Shown here: piece after piece, positions 25,906 to 35,158 of the stretch
Layout: every line of letters starts with the position of its first letter
Numbering within the stretch: the stretch's first letter is position 1
Assembly (NCBI RefSeq): GCF_030068545.1
Contig: NZ_JASJOR010000039.1
Location: 1 to 64,000, forward strand
Direction of reading: 5' to 3'
DNA from: Xanthocytophaga flava
GTDB taxonomy: Bacteria > Bacteroidota > Bacteroidia > Cytophagales > 172606-1
DNA length: 64,000 nucleotides
Translations under genes and position numbers: made by a program
The notes under the pieces: generated by a model
What the model was told of the DNA's origin: nothing
The model's database searches: none
The model's input: the letters and a program-made list of their open reading frames with translations, nothing else

Positions 25906-25933
25906 AAAAGCCTGGAATTGCTTCCAGGCTTTT
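25906..25933. terminator. Bidirectional terminator
   Basis: Stem AAAAGCCTGGAA (25906-25917) with TTCCAGGCTTTT (25922-25933) and a 4-nt loop between the convergent SDR and TonB-like genes. It has A/T flanks suitable for both directions. Confidence 0.88.
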
Positions 25934-25954
25934 CGCGTATCTTTAATATTACTA

Positions 25955-26473
25955 TTAGTTCAACACAAAGTGAATATACATAGTATAAGGCATATCTACA
26001 GGTTCGTCATCCTTTTTACCAGGATTCCATTTAGGCATTACTGTTAACAACCGAACAGCTTCCTGATCACATCCTGCACCTAGTCCACTAATCACTTTAG
26101 GTGTAGTAATAGTGCCATCTTTTTTTACCATGAACCGGACAAATACATCGCCCTCAACTTTGTCTGTTCTTGCTTCTTCCGGATACTTCATATTCTGAGA
26201 TAAAAACTCATTCATTTTATCCTTGCCACCTGGAAATTCCGGAGGGACAAATCCTTTGACTTTCACATTTCGTAAGGTGTCTTTCTTTACTTCTTTGTAC
26301 TCAAACGTCAAAGAATCCTTTACTGCACTAGCTGTACTTTTTGCCTCACTGGTTTTAGCTTTAACTTTTGTAGCAGTGGTGGTTTTCTTTTGTGTTTTAG
26401 TGCTTTTCTGCTGTCCTATTGCCAGCCCTGCCACCATTAGAAATAAGCCAATCAAATAAAATATCTTCCGCAT
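25955..26473 (-). CDS. TonB C-terminal domain protein with signal peptide
   Basis: Protein of 172 residues ending in a TonB C-terminal domain of about 85 residues (FPGGKDKMNEFLSQNMKYPE, VEGDVFVRFMVKKDGTI, MPKWNPGKKDDEPVDMPYTM). The middle is a Lys/Thr/Ala-rich linker (about 20-50). The N-terminus (YLIGLFLMVAGLAIGQQ) looks like a cleavable signal peptide, not a permanent inner-membrane anchor. The protein could then be free in the periplasm and not a normal energy transducer. It is monocistronic, far from exbB/exbD, with a -7-like box TAATTTTG at 26509-26516. Confidence 0.88.
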   Translation of the reverse strand: MRKIFYLIGLFLMVAGLAIGQQKSTKTQKKTTTATKVKAKTSEAKSTASAVKDSLTFEYKEVKKDTLRNVKVKGFVPPEFPGGKDKMNEFLSQNMKYPEEARTDKVEGDVFVRFMVKKDGTITTPKVISGLGAGCDQEAVRLLTVMPKWNPGKKDDEPVDMPYTMYIHFVLN

Positions 26474-26508
26474 AATGTACTAAGGATAAGTTACATATCA
26501 TTTACGAA

Positions 26509-26516
26509 CAAAATTA
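26509..26516 (-). promoter_or_regulatory. -7 box upstream of the TonB-like gene
   Basis: The minus strand reads TAATTTTG, a TAnnTTTG match, 35 bp before the start codon. No -33 TTG is seen at the best spacing. Confidence 0.4.
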
Positions 26517-26652
26517 AGTCAAGGTTTCTATAACTCCAGCTGAATGTATGATAAATGCTTAAATAACTCTACTCCTCTCTACAAGTTACTGGCTGTCAAT
26601 ATTCAACTTCAACGCTTATAATAAAAAGCTGATTTGTAAAGATTTATAAAGC

Positions 26653-29600
26653 TTAGTGTTTACTCTCTGATGGATCATCTTCTGATGGTCTCTGAGTCTG
26701 CATTTCTGCCAATTTCTTCTTACCATAAGCAATTTTGGTGATAGTGACATACAAGACCGGCACGAAAAAGATAGCCAGTAAAGTTGCTGACAACATACCA
26801 CCAAACACAGTCCATCCAATGGTACGACGGGCCATTGCCCCTGCACCTGATGAAAACGCCAATGGTAATACTCCCAGAATAAAAGCTAAAGAAGTCATTA
26901 CAATAGGGCGTAACCGCAATCGTGCTGCTTCTAAAGTAGCTTTAACAACTTCCATGCCTGCATCTACCCTTTCTTTCGCAAACTCCACAATAAGAATGGC
27001 ATTTTTGGCAGCCAGGCCAATCAGGGTAATCAATCCAATCTGTGCATACACATTGTTGGTAAGTTGCGAAGAGAAAGTAAGAGTCAATATAGCGCCAAAT
27101 GCACCAATAGGTACTGCCAGCAAGACGGAAAAGGGAACAGACCAGCTTTCATACAAGGCAGTTAAAAACAGGAATACAAACAAGATAGATAAACCAAATA
27201 TATAAATGGTGCTTGATCCTGCAGCGATTTCTTCCCGGCTTAAAGCAGAAAATTCATATCCATATCCAACAGGCAATACTTCGGCAGCTACTTCTCTTAG
27301 TGCTTCAATAGCTTGTCCACTACTAAATCCAGGAGCAGATTCACCATTGATTTCCGCAGACCGGAACAAGTTAAAATGGGAAATGAGAGGTGCACTTTCT
27401 ACAACTTTATAGGAGGTCAATGTACTTAGTGGCACCATCTCTCCACTCTGGCTACGCACATAATATCTTCCTAACTCTTCGATGGTACCTCTGTATGATG
27501 TATCTGCCTGTGCGACTACCCGGAAGTTACGCCCATATAATGTAAAGTCGTTGACATAGGCACTTCCCATAAACGTTTGCATAGTGCTAAATACATCTGA
27601 AACTGCGACTCCCAACTTTTTACATTTTTCCCGATCTACAGTTACCTGATAACCAGGTGTACGGGCAGTGAAGAAAGTAAATGCTCGACTGATTTCCGGA
27701 CGCTGATTTGCTTTTGCCAGAAACTGCTGCAGCACTCGTTCAAACTCTTTGATATCCTGTGTAGCTTGTCGTTGCTCTAATACAAAAGTAAAACCAGCGG
27801 TCTGCCCTAACCCAGGGATAGGAGGTGGTGGAATTACAACAATGTTTGCCTCCTGAATAGCCGCAAATTTCTTCCGTAACGTACCAATTAAAGCACCTGC
27901 CTGTAATGAGTCGGCTTTTCGATCGGCCCAAGGCTTCAGCTGGCAAAACACAGTACCACTACTGGATTTAGATGAGAAGTTTACTACGTTCAATCCACCC
28001 AGACCAGCAAAGTGAGCAATGCCTTCTGTCTCTTTCAAGATTCCCATCATCTGTTTCAATATAGCCACCGTGCGGGCAGAAGAGGAAGCATCAGGTAATT
28101 CAAACGTAATAATAATCCTTCCTTCGTCTTCTACAGGAATAAAACCTGTTGGCTTATTCACAAATAAAACTCCTGTACCCACAAACAGACATAGTAACAA
28201 GATAAGTGCATAGCGTCCATACTGAATGGTTTTCTGTACACCTTGCCCATATCGATTGGTAGTACGTCCAAACCATTGGTTAAACTTATAGAAGAACTTA
28301 TTTAACCCACGAGAGTTTTGATCTAACTTCATAGGTTTTAGGAATAATGAACAAAGGGCAGGTGTTAGTGATAATGCGACAAATGCAGAAATCAATACAG
28401 AGACAGCAATAGTTATCGCAAACTGCTGATACAATCGGCCTACGATGCCCGGTATAAATCCAACAGGTACAAACACAGCGGCCAGAATCAATGCAATGGC
28501 AATAACAGGAGCTGAAATATCTTTCATGGCCTTTACAGTAGCCTCTTTGGGTGAAAGTCCCTCCTCATCGATATAGTGTTGCACAGCCTCTACCACCACA
28601 ATGGCGTCATCCACCACAATACCAATCGCCAGCACCAAACCAAATAGGGTTAGTGTATTGATTGTAAATCCCAATGGAATAAACATGGCAAATGTAGCTA
28701 CAATAGATACTGGAATAGCTAATATAGGAATCAAGGTTGCTCGCCAGCTTTGCAGGAACAGAAATACCACAATTACCACCAGAATCAATGCTTCTACCAG
28801 TGTATGTACTACTTCGTCAATTGAAACTTCTACCACAGACACTGCTTCAAAAGGCACTACATAATCTACATCAGCAGGAAAAGATTTCTTTAATTCTTCC
28901 ATAGCTGCGTATACACCCTTGGCGGTCTCCAATGAGTTACTTCCCGGAGCCTGATATACCAGTAGGTAAGAAGCAGGACGACCATCTACAAATGAGTTGC
29001 TGGCATAGTTAAATTTTCCCAGTTGTACACGTGCAATATCTTTCAGATAAACCAAAGCTCCTCTCTGAGGATCACTCTTTACAATAATCTTCTCAAACTC
29101 CTCAGACCGAGCCAGACGTCCATTCACATAAATAGTATATTCAAAAGCTTGTGTATTTTTCTGAGGTGGCACACCCACTGATCCGGCTGCTACCTGTACG
29201 TTTTGCTCTCTCAACGCATTAAGTACATCGGTAGCTGTCATATTTACCTGAGCCAGCTTGTCTGGCTGCAGCCAGATACGCATACTGAAATCATCAGCTC
29301 GTGTAAAGATATCTCCTACCCCTTTTACCCGTAACAAGGCATCTTTTATATAAATATTGGTATAATTATCTGTAAATGGCACATTATGGCTCCCTTTGGG
29401 AGAATATAATGCAACCAGCATCAAAATACTTGGATTCCGTTTCCGAACAGTCAAACCTAACCGACGTACTTCATCTGGTAATTGAGGCGTCGCTACACTC
29501 ACACGGTTCTGTATATCCAGAGTAGCGATATCTATATTGGTACCCACTTCAAAGGTAACGTTCATCGTCATCCTTCCGTCACTGGTACTGTTGGTAGACA

Positions 29601-29835
29601 GATAAGCCATACCTGGCGAACCATTCACCTGAGATTCGATAGGTGTAGCCACAGTTTGTTCAACAGTTTGAGCATCGGCCCCTGTAAATGTACCCGTTAC
29701 CTGTACTACAGGTGGAGTAATTTCCGGATACTGGCTCACTGGCAAATTGATCAAAGCCAGTATCCCAACCAATAAAAGAACAATAGAAGCAACTATAGCT
29801 GTTTGGGGGCGTCTTATAAATACATCAGCAATCAT
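26653..29835 (-). CDS. RND multidrug efflux permease (HAE-1 / AcrB family)
   Basis: Inner-membrane pump of 1060 residues, full family length, with twelve membrane helices and two large periplasmic loops. Typical elements are FIRRPQTAIVASIVLLLVG at the N-terminus, LPVSQYPEITPPVVQVTGTF, the proton-relay helix GIVVDDAIVVVEAVQHYIDE with its paired Asp residues, GFIPVEDEGRIIITFELPDA, and the C-terminal AKNAILIVEFAKER. With the adaptor and TolC proteins encoded upstream it should form a tripartite exporter for drugs or other amphiphilic compounds. It starts 121 bp after the adaptor stop and is the last gene of the operon. Confidence 0.97.
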   Translation of the reverse strand: MIADVFIRRPQTAIVASIVLLLVGILALINLPVSQYPEITPPVVQVTGTFTGADAQTVEQTVATPIESQVNGSPGMAYLSTNSTSDGRMTMNVTFEVGTNIDIATLDIQNRVSVATPQLPDEVRRLGLTVRKRNPSILMLVALYSPKGSHNVPFTDNYTNIYIKDALLRVKGVGDIFTRADDFSMRIWLQPDKLAQVNMTATDVLNALREQNVQVAAGSVGVPPQKNTQAFEYTIYVNGRLARSEEFEKIIVKSDPQRGALVYLKDIARVQLGKFNYASNSFVDGRPASYLLVYQAPGSNSLETAKGVYAAMEELKKSFPADVDYVVPFEAVSVVEVSIDEVVHTLVEALILVVIVVFLFLQSWRATLIPILAIPVSIVATFAMFIPLGFTINTLTLFGLVLAIGIVVDDAIVVVEAVQHYIDEEGLSPKEATVKAMKDISAPVIAIALILAAVFVPVGFIPGIVGRLYQQFAITIAVSVLISAFVALSLTPALCSLFLKPMKLDQNSRGLNKFFYKFNQWFGRTTNRYGQGVQKTIQYGRYALILLLCLFVGTGVLFVNKPTGFIPVEDEGRIIITFELPDASSSARTVAILKQMMGILKETEGIAHFAGLGGLNVVNFSSKSSSGTVFCQLKPWADRKADSLQAGALIGTLRKKFAAIQEANIVVIPPPPIPGLGQTAGFTFVLEQRQATQDIKEFERVLQQFLAKANQRPEISRAFTFFTARTPGYQVTVDREKCKKLGVAVSDVFSTMQTFMGSAYVNDFTLYGRNFRVVAQADTSYRGTIEELGRYYVRSQSGEMVPLSTLTSYKVVESAPLISHFNLFRSAEINGESAPGFSSGQAIEALREVAAEVLPVGYGYEFSALSREEIAAGSSTIYIFGLSILFVFLFLTALYESWSVPFSVLLAVPIGAFGAILTLTFSSQLTNNVYAQIGLITLIGLAAKNAILIVEFAKERVDAGMEVVKATLEAARLRLRPIVMTSLAFILGVLPLAFSSGAGAMARRTIGWTVFGGMLSATLLAIFFVPVLYVTITKIAYGKKKLAEMQTQRPSEDDPSESKH

Positions 29836-29956
29836 ATAAATCGTGACTTAGGCGTTAATGTTTGTCCATAAAATCTTCTTTCTACTTTATCAGCAGAACA
29901 AAAGAGGCTAAAAAATGAAAGGATACCCTTTGAAAGAAGTATCCTGAATATATATC

Positions 29957-31075
29957 TTATCGGGAGGCTGTTTTAGCAGGCTGCGTCTGGACAGGGGCCT
30001 CATTTTTAAGTTTCTGAATTCCTTCCACAGCTATCTGTTCTCCTGCATTCAATCCGGTGGTAATAATTGTCTGATCCTGTAATACCGCCCCCAAAGAGAC
30101 CTTACGTTGCTCAGCCTTATTATCTTTGATCACATAGACAAAATATTCACCCATCTGCTCTATAACCGATTTAGAAGGAACCAGCAGTTGGCGTTTACCC
30201 GACTTATTGAGAACCTGAACAGTTGAACTCATTCCCGTTTTCAACAGGTGTTCAGTATTCGGAAACTGTAAACGGATTCGAATAGTCCCTGTTTGTGGAT
30301 TAACGGCTCTGTCTATAACCGACAACTGTCCAGGTGTATCATATTTTATACCTCCAGGCAATATCAACCGGAATGTAGAATCACTTGTCGTCTTTTGTTT
30401 AGGCAGGTTATAAAAACGCACCATTGTCTTCTCATCTACTTCAAAGTCAACGGCCATTGGATTATCAGAGGATATTGTATTCAATAATGTTTGTCCCTGA
30501 TTCACCAATGCTCCCATCTTTACCTGAGAAATTCCAATGGTACCTGTAAATGGAGCAAGAATAACAGAATAGGAAAGATTAGTACGGGCAGTGGTCAGAT
30601 TAGCTTGTGCAGACGTTACCTGTAATTGTGCATTTCGTAAATCAGTTTCGGCATTTTCAGCAATCTGACGTGCTACAGCATCCTGTTTTAGTAAGCGATT
30701 ATAACGATCTGCATCACGCTGAGCTTTTTCTACATTGGCTTCGGTAATCCGCAGGTTGGCTAATGCCTGATCATAGGCAGCCTGATAACGGATACGGTCA
30801 ATTTCATAGAGTTTCTGTCCTTTCTTTACAGTCTCTCCCTCTTTAAAAAAGATACCTGTTACATACCCATTTACCTGTGCTAGTAAAGTTACCTCATTAA
30901 GCGCGACAATTGTGCCTGGAAAATTATCATAGTAGACTGGATCTCCTTCCTGTACAACCTGAACAGTTACAGTTATGGCAGCATCTGGCTTAGCTCCCTC
31001 TGTAGCTGCTTTTTTTCCACATGAGGTGAATCCTATTAAAAATATACTAAAAAAAAGAATGGATAAACGTTTCAT
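29957..31075 (-). CDS. RND efflux periplasmic adaptor (membrane fusion protein)
   Basis: Lipoprotein adaptor of 372 residues. The signal ends IGFTSC (Cys at about 19). The first half-lipoyl motif is NEVTLLAQVNGYVTGIFFKE with EGETVKKGQKLYEID; a helical hairpin lies at about 95-155, and the second half-lipoyl is TNLSYSVILAPFTGTIGISQ. Beta-barrel and membrane-proximal domains follow (QTGTIRIRLQFPN, GMSSTVQV, GLNAGEQIAVEG). It links the RND pump to the TolC channel. It is 39 bp downstream of the tolC-like gene. Confidence 0.96.
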   Translation of the reverse strand: MKRLSILFFSIFLIGFTSCGKKAATEGAKPDAAITVTVQVVQEGDPVYYDNFPGTIVALNEVTLLAQVNGYVTGIFFKEGETVKKGQKLYEIDRIRYQAAYDQALANLRITEANVEKAQRDADRYNRLLKQDAVARQIAENAETDLRNAQLQVTSAQANLTTARTNLSYSVILAPFTGTIGISQVKMGALVNQGQTLLNTISSDNPMAVDFEVDEKTMVRFYNLPKQKTTSDSTFRLILPGGIKYDTPGQLSVIDRAVNPQTGTIRIRLQFPNTEHLLKTGMSSTVQVLNKSGKRQLLVPSKSVIEQMGEYFVYVIKDNKAEQRKVSLGAVLQDQTIITTGLNAGEQIAVEGIQKLKNEAPVQTQPAKTASR

Positions 31076-31114
31076 GAATAGTAGATAGATTTTGAATCAT
31101 GTAACAGATAGTAT

Positions 31115-32455
31115 TTATTCGTTGTATGGGACAGTACCCATAGCACGTAAAAGATCGTATTTGCTGGAGATGACCCGCAACAACGCATTTCTGGCGTCTA
31201 ACTGTGCACTACGTAGGTCTGTTTCTGCCACAATAACCTCGAGATATTGTTTTATTCCTTCCTTATACTGAAGATTAACAGTATTGTACACATCCCGCGC
31301 AATCTCTTCATTTTCTTCAAGCACCTTCCAATCACTTACTGCACTTTTATAATTGGCTAGGGCTAATCTATACTCTGAATTGATTTGATTTTTTAAACCT
31401 TTCTGCTGCCAGTCAAAACTGCGGATCTGCAATTCAGCCTTTTGTACATTACGAAGCCGTTTAAAACCCTGAAATAAGGGAACAGAAAGTCGAAGCCCAT
31501 AATAAGTGTATGGATAGGACCTATTGTATAAATCAGATATATTATCATTAAGATATAGAAAATCATGCGTAAATATGGCTGACAGAGTAGGTAAGAAGGC
31601 CCAGCGGTAATAAGATAGATTGGTCTCCTGTAGCTTAAGAGCAGTTTGTAATTGTTGGTATTCAATCCGGTTTACAGGTTCCAATGTTTGAAGTGTATCA
31701 ACAATGGCAGCTTGCCGTAAACTAGCTGTATCAAATGCTACCACCAAATCATTTTCAGCAGGGTATCCGATGGTTTGTTTTAATACAGCTGTCTTATAAA
31801 TAATACTTTCCTGGGCAGCTTTCTTTTGTGAACGAGCACTGTTTAAAGCAATAGTAGCTCTTTTATAGTCTATCTTATCTGTGATACCGCTTTCATATTG
31901 GTTATAGGTATCTCTCAGGTTTCTTTCCAAGCGCAGGATATCCTCATCCAGGATAGAAAGTTGGTCCATAGTAATAAACAGATCGAAGAATGCCTTACTC
32001 ACATTAACTACGACATCTATTTTGGATGCACTAACATTCTGAGAAGCCTGTTGACGAAGCACAGGTGCAGTCCGGGCAGCTAATCTTAGATTATTGTTAA
32101 AGATGGTTTGTGTAGCAGAAAAGATAAGATTGGAATTATTTTTTAGACCAAATTGTACTGCCCGCCTTTGGCCAGTAGCTGCATCGGGAATAATATTCGT
32201 TTGCAGCTTAATATAATGGGTAATGTCATAATTGAAGTTTATTTGTGGATACCAGTCTGCCAGATTAATCTGTACATCTCTTTGGGTGATTTGTTCTGCT
32301 ATTTTTTGTTGCTGAAGAGTTGGTTCATTCTGCAGTGCATACTTAATACATTCATCTAACGTCATATTTTGGTTATTCGATTGTGAATAACCCAGATCAG
32401 GTAGTAAATAAAAAGAGCATAATAGAATCCAACCAGATACTAAAAATCTTTTCAT
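31115..32455 (-). CDS. TolC family outer-membrane efflux protein
   Basis: Outer-membrane channel of 446 residues with a signal peptide (CSFYLLPDLGYSQ) and two TolC repeats of long alpha-helices. Examples are MTLDECIKYALQNEPTLQQQ, IDVVVNVSKAFFDLFITMDQ, YYGLRLSVPLFQGFKRLRNV and QYKEGIKQYLEVIVAETDLR. The beta-strand segments (INFNYDITHYIKLQTN, SAIFTHDFLYL) would form the outer-membrane barrel. It is the first gene of the operon tolC-like, adaptor, RND. A dyad lies 157-188 bp upstream. No regulator gene is adjacent. Confidence 0.95.
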   Translation of the reverse strand: MKRFLVSGWILLCSFYLLPDLGYSQSNNQNMTLDECIKYALQNEPTLQQQKIAEQITQRDVQINLADWYPQINFNYDITHYIKLQTNIIPDAATGQRRAVQFGLKNNSNLIFSATQTIFNNNLRLAARTAPVLRQQASQNVSASKIDVVVNVSKAFFDLFITMDQLSILDEDILRLERNLRDTYNQYESGITDKIDYKRATIALNSARSQKKAAQESIIYKTAVLKQTIGYPAENDLVVAFDTASLRQAAIVDTLQTLEPVNRIEYQQLQTALKLQETNLSYYRWAFLPTLSAIFTHDFLYLNDNISDLYNRSYPYTYYGLRLSVPLFQGFKRLRNVQKAELQIRSFDWQQKGLKNQINSEYRLALANYKSAVSDWKVLEENEEIARDVYNTVNLQYKEGIKQYLEVIVAETDLRSAQLDARNALLRVISSKYDLLRAMGTVPYNE

Positions 32456-32611
32456 AAATCGATAATAAGTGGAGAGAATATGAATAAAGCTATATCTGTA
32501 TGATTTACGCCAACAATCTTTCTTACAAAAAAGTGCAATTAGTGTTGGACTTATGGTAACCTTTTCTGTTCCGAGGATAAAAAGAATAATAATCTATCAA
32601 AAATAAATACT

Positions 32612-32643
32612 AGTTTAATAAAATTCGATAGTTTTACTAAACT
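32612..32643 (-). promoter_or_regulatory. Operator-like dyad upstream of the efflux operon
   Basis: Arms AGTTTAATAAAA (32612-32623) and TTTTACTAAACT (32632-32643) with one mismatch and an 8-bp spacer. It starts 6 bp upstream of a TATTTTTG -7-like box (minus strand, 32598-32605), so a bound repressor would cover the -33 region. The regulator is not encoded nearby. Confidence 0.55.
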
Positions 32644-32721
32644 CATTTTCAGCAAATTAATCATCTTCTATAAGACCACAATACATTTTCACTTATTTGT
32701 AAATTTTTATATCTTTAACAA

Positions 32722-32750
32722 AAAAACCTGTCCATTAGAGACAGGTTTTT
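32722..32750 (-). terminator. Terminator of the DegP-type protease gene
   Basis: Stem AAAAACCTGTC (32722-32732) with GACAGGTTTTT (32740-32750), 7-nt loop, 22 bp beyond the stop. Confidence 0.9.
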
Positions 32751-32772
32751 TTGTTATCTTCTTATTACTTAT

Positions 32773-34185
32773 TTAATAATACATCTGGTAGGTGACTCTC
32801 TCACCGGAAGGGTCTAATCCTTCAATAATCAAACGCCCTCTTACATTTCCCATCATGTCAACCACATCTTTAGGTGCGTTTACTGGCTGACGGTTAATAG
32901 AAGTGATGATGAATCCTTCATCAAACTGACTTAACACGCCACGTCCTGTAATTTTTACAATCCGTACCCCATTCTGTAATCGAAACTTATCTTTCTCAAC
33001 TTTAGACAAAGCTTCCAGCTCTGCACCCAGCGATTCTGCTTTATAGGTTTCATGTTTCAGTAAACCTGTTGTGCCTTCTCGATTTGTTAGCGTCAGCTGT
33101 CCTTCTTTGGTATCATTACCTCTGCGATAAGTCACCGTTATTTTATCTCCCGGACGATAGAAACTCAACTGCTCATCAAACTCTGCCTTGCTATTGATAG
33201 TCTGTCCATTTACTTTCAGAATCACATCACCCTTACGTAATCCCAGCTTTTCTGCTGCAGAACCAGTTTCAAGATATGTCACAACGGCACCAGAATAATC
33301 ATTCAGAGCATACTTTTCAGCTGTTTGGCTATTGATGTCTGAAACTTCTGCTCCCAGGAAACCCGTCTGTACTTCCCCGTATTTCACCAGGTCATTAAAT
33401 ATCTTGTTTACAATATCTACAGGAACAGCAAAACCATAACCTGTGTAGCTACCTGTACGTGATAAAATTGCACTATTAATACCAATTAACTCTCCTTTGA
33501 TATTTACTAAGGCACCTCCACTGTTACCAGGGTTGATAGCAGCATCTGTCTGAATAAAAGACTCAATAGGAAACTGACTACCCAAAATACCAATATTACG
33601 ACCTTTTGCACTTACAATACCAGCTGTCACTGTAGAAGTAAGGTTAAACGGATTACCAACAGCCAGTACCCATTCTCCTACCTGTACATCCCGGCTATGG
33701 GCTAACTTAATAGCAGGTAATCCTTTTCCTTCGATTTTTAACACAGCAATATCTGTAGACGGGTCAGTACCAATCATCTTGGCTTTGTAAGATCGTTTAT
33801 TATGTACTACCTCAATAGAGTTCGCATTTTCAATTACGTGGTTATTGGTTACTACATACCCATCTGCTGTAAAAATTACTCCAGACCCGGAACCAGAAAC
33901 TTTTTGTTCGCGACCTCCGCCACCAAAAAACCAGTCAAACATATCATACTGATTGGCAATGGTTGAGGTGGTTTTAATAAATACTACACTGGATGTACTG
34001 GCAGCAGATGCTGCCACAAAGTCAGCATTTATTGGTGAATTGGTATAGGCCTGACTGACAGTTCGCATTACAGAATTAGTATTTTCTGGTAGAACCGGAG
34101 TAGAAGAAGTTCCAAAGTGCTGAAACAAAAAGGCTCCAAATACTCCCGAGCCTAAGCTTAACAAAACTGTTTTTAATGTTTTCAT
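32773..34185 (-). CDS. DegP/HtrA-type serine endoprotease
   Basis: Periplasmic quality-control protease of 470 residues with an N-terminal membrane/signal segment (TVLLSLGSGVFGAFLF). The trypsin-like domain has all three catalytic residues: His in VVTNNHVIENA, Asp in STDIAVLKIEG, and Ser in NPGNSGGALV. Two PDZ domains follow (around TGFLGAEVSDINSQ with GLRKGDVILKVNG, and a second one with GRGVLSQFDEGFIITSINRQ). Between strands 1 and 2 there is a Gly-rich stretch (FFGGGGREQKVSGSGSG). It degrades or refolds misfolded envelope proteins. It is monocistronic, divergent from an unknown lipoprotein gene. Confidence 0.95.
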   Translation of the reverse strand: MKTLKTVLLSLGSGVFGAFLFQHFGTSSTPVLPENTNSVMRTVSQAYTNSPINADFVAASAASTSSVVFIKTTSTIANQYDMFDWFFGGGGREQKVSGSGSGVIFTADGYVVTNNHVIENANSIEVVHNKRSYKAKMIGTDPSTDIAVLKIEGKGLPAIKLAHSRDVQVGEWVLAVGNPFNLTSTVTAGIVSAKGRNIGILGSQFPIESFIQTDAAINPGNSGGALVNIKGELIGINSAILSRTGSYTGYGFAVPVDIVNKIFNDLVKYGEVQTGFLGAEVSDINSQTAEKYALNDYSGAVVTYLETGSAAEKLGLRKGDVILKVNGQTINSKAEFDEQLSFYRPGDKITVTYRRGNDTKEGQLTLTNREGTTGLLKHETYKAESLGAELEALSKVEKDKFRLQNGVRIVKITGRGVLSQFDEGFIITSINRQPVNAPKDVVDMMGNVRGRLIIEGLDPSGERVTYQMYY

Positions 34186-34201
34186 TAGGGTTCAGACAAA
34201 A

Positions 34202-34209
34202 CAAACATA
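34202..34209 (-). promoter_or_regulatory. -7 box upstream of the protease gene
   Basis: The minus strand reads TATGTTTG, matching TAnnTTTG, 16 bp before the start codon. No clear -33 TTG. Confidence 0.4.
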
Positions 34210-34427
34210 CTGTAAACTAACTCTTTTCTGACATAGAATCAAAAATTATGCAATAGAAAGAAAGACGGAAAAACTATATCCTAGATTTTGGTTGGATTAT
34301 CCCCTATTCCGAATCATCTCGCATATCCTCTCTTTCCTGATTTTTTCAATTAAACATAGGTTACCTACTAATCTCAAAGGTATTAAAATTTGAAAATGTA
34401 TATCTTTTACTACAACGCTACCTACCT

Positions 34428-35153
34428 ATGAAAACGTCATTAATAGCTTTTGTATTACTTACAATCTTTAGCAGTTGCGGAGAACTCGAATCGTCACAAA
34501 CGCAAACACTCTTTGACCAGCCACAACCAGCAGATGTCAAAAACACAACGGAGCTTGGCAAAAAAATTCAAGGTACTTATATGAATCAGAAGATTCATAT
34601 TTCTCAGGATTCTTCAGGCTTTTATTCGGATACTACTTTTTTGCAAGTATATTCCAATTCAATCCTTTCAGTATCCCGATTCTTTCTAAAACAACATCGT
34701 AGGGATTTGGATCTTCCTGATTCGGTAAAAAAATTAAATAACACAGCTTTACTCTCCTATGTTACCAAAGAAGAAGGTTTGACCAAAGCATATTTTGTTG
34801 CAGATACTCTATTTTGTTTTACACAAATCTCTGACACAATTCTTAAACTTTCTGCACCTACCATACTTCGCTACTACAAAGGTTCCTACTTTATCAATAC
34901 TCCAGTTGAACCATCTGGTTGGGAAGTAATGCGACTAACACCTAAAAAGAATTATCTTCTTGTGAGCTACTTATATGCAGAGGATTCCATCACCACAGAT
35001 ATTGAACAAATCACACCCGTGAAAGTGACAACATACGAACAGGATAGCTCCAGCTATACTTTCACATCTATCAATCCAAGTCGAAAGGAATTTAAGAAAC
35101 TGATCAAAGAAGATTTATTTACAACAGAAAAAGTCTACAGGAAAATCCGATAA
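34428..35153 (+). CDS. Hypothetical lipoprotein
   Basis: Protein of 241 residues with a clear lipoprotein signal (MKTSLIAFVLLTIFSSC, Cys 17). It is otherwise unrecognised. The mature part is beta-rich and polar (TFLQVYSNSILSVSRFFLKQ, KAYFVADTLFCFTQISDTIL, YEQDSSSYTFTSINPSRKEF), with no enzyme motif. It is divergent from the protease gene, and its stop is only 5 bp from the stop of the convergent archaemetzincin gene, with no terminator between. Its role is unknown; a surface or periplasmic location is inferred. Confidence 0.8.
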   Translation: MKTSLIAFVLLTIFSSCGELESSQTQTLFDQPQPADVKNTTELGKKIQGTYMNQKIHISQDSSGFYSDTTFLQVYSNSILSVSRFFLKQHRRDLDLPDSVKKLNNTALLSYVTKEEGLTKAYFVADTLFCFTQISDTILKLSAPTILRYYKGSYFINTPVEPSGWEVMRLTPKKNYLLVSYLYAEDSITTDIEQITPVKVTTYEQDSSSYTFTSINPSRKEFKKLIKEDLFTTEKVYRKIR

Positions 35154-35158
35154 TCTTT

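Larger units (their letters stand above)
32456..32772. other. Intergenic region: efflux-operon control region and degP terminator
   Basis: No gene. It contains the 12-bp-arm dyad at 32612-32643 and a minus-strand TATTTTTG box at 32598-32605, probably the efflux promoter. The terminator of the protease gene is at 32722-32750. The protease gene is upstream on the same strand, so the efflux operon has separate transcription. Confidence 0.55.
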
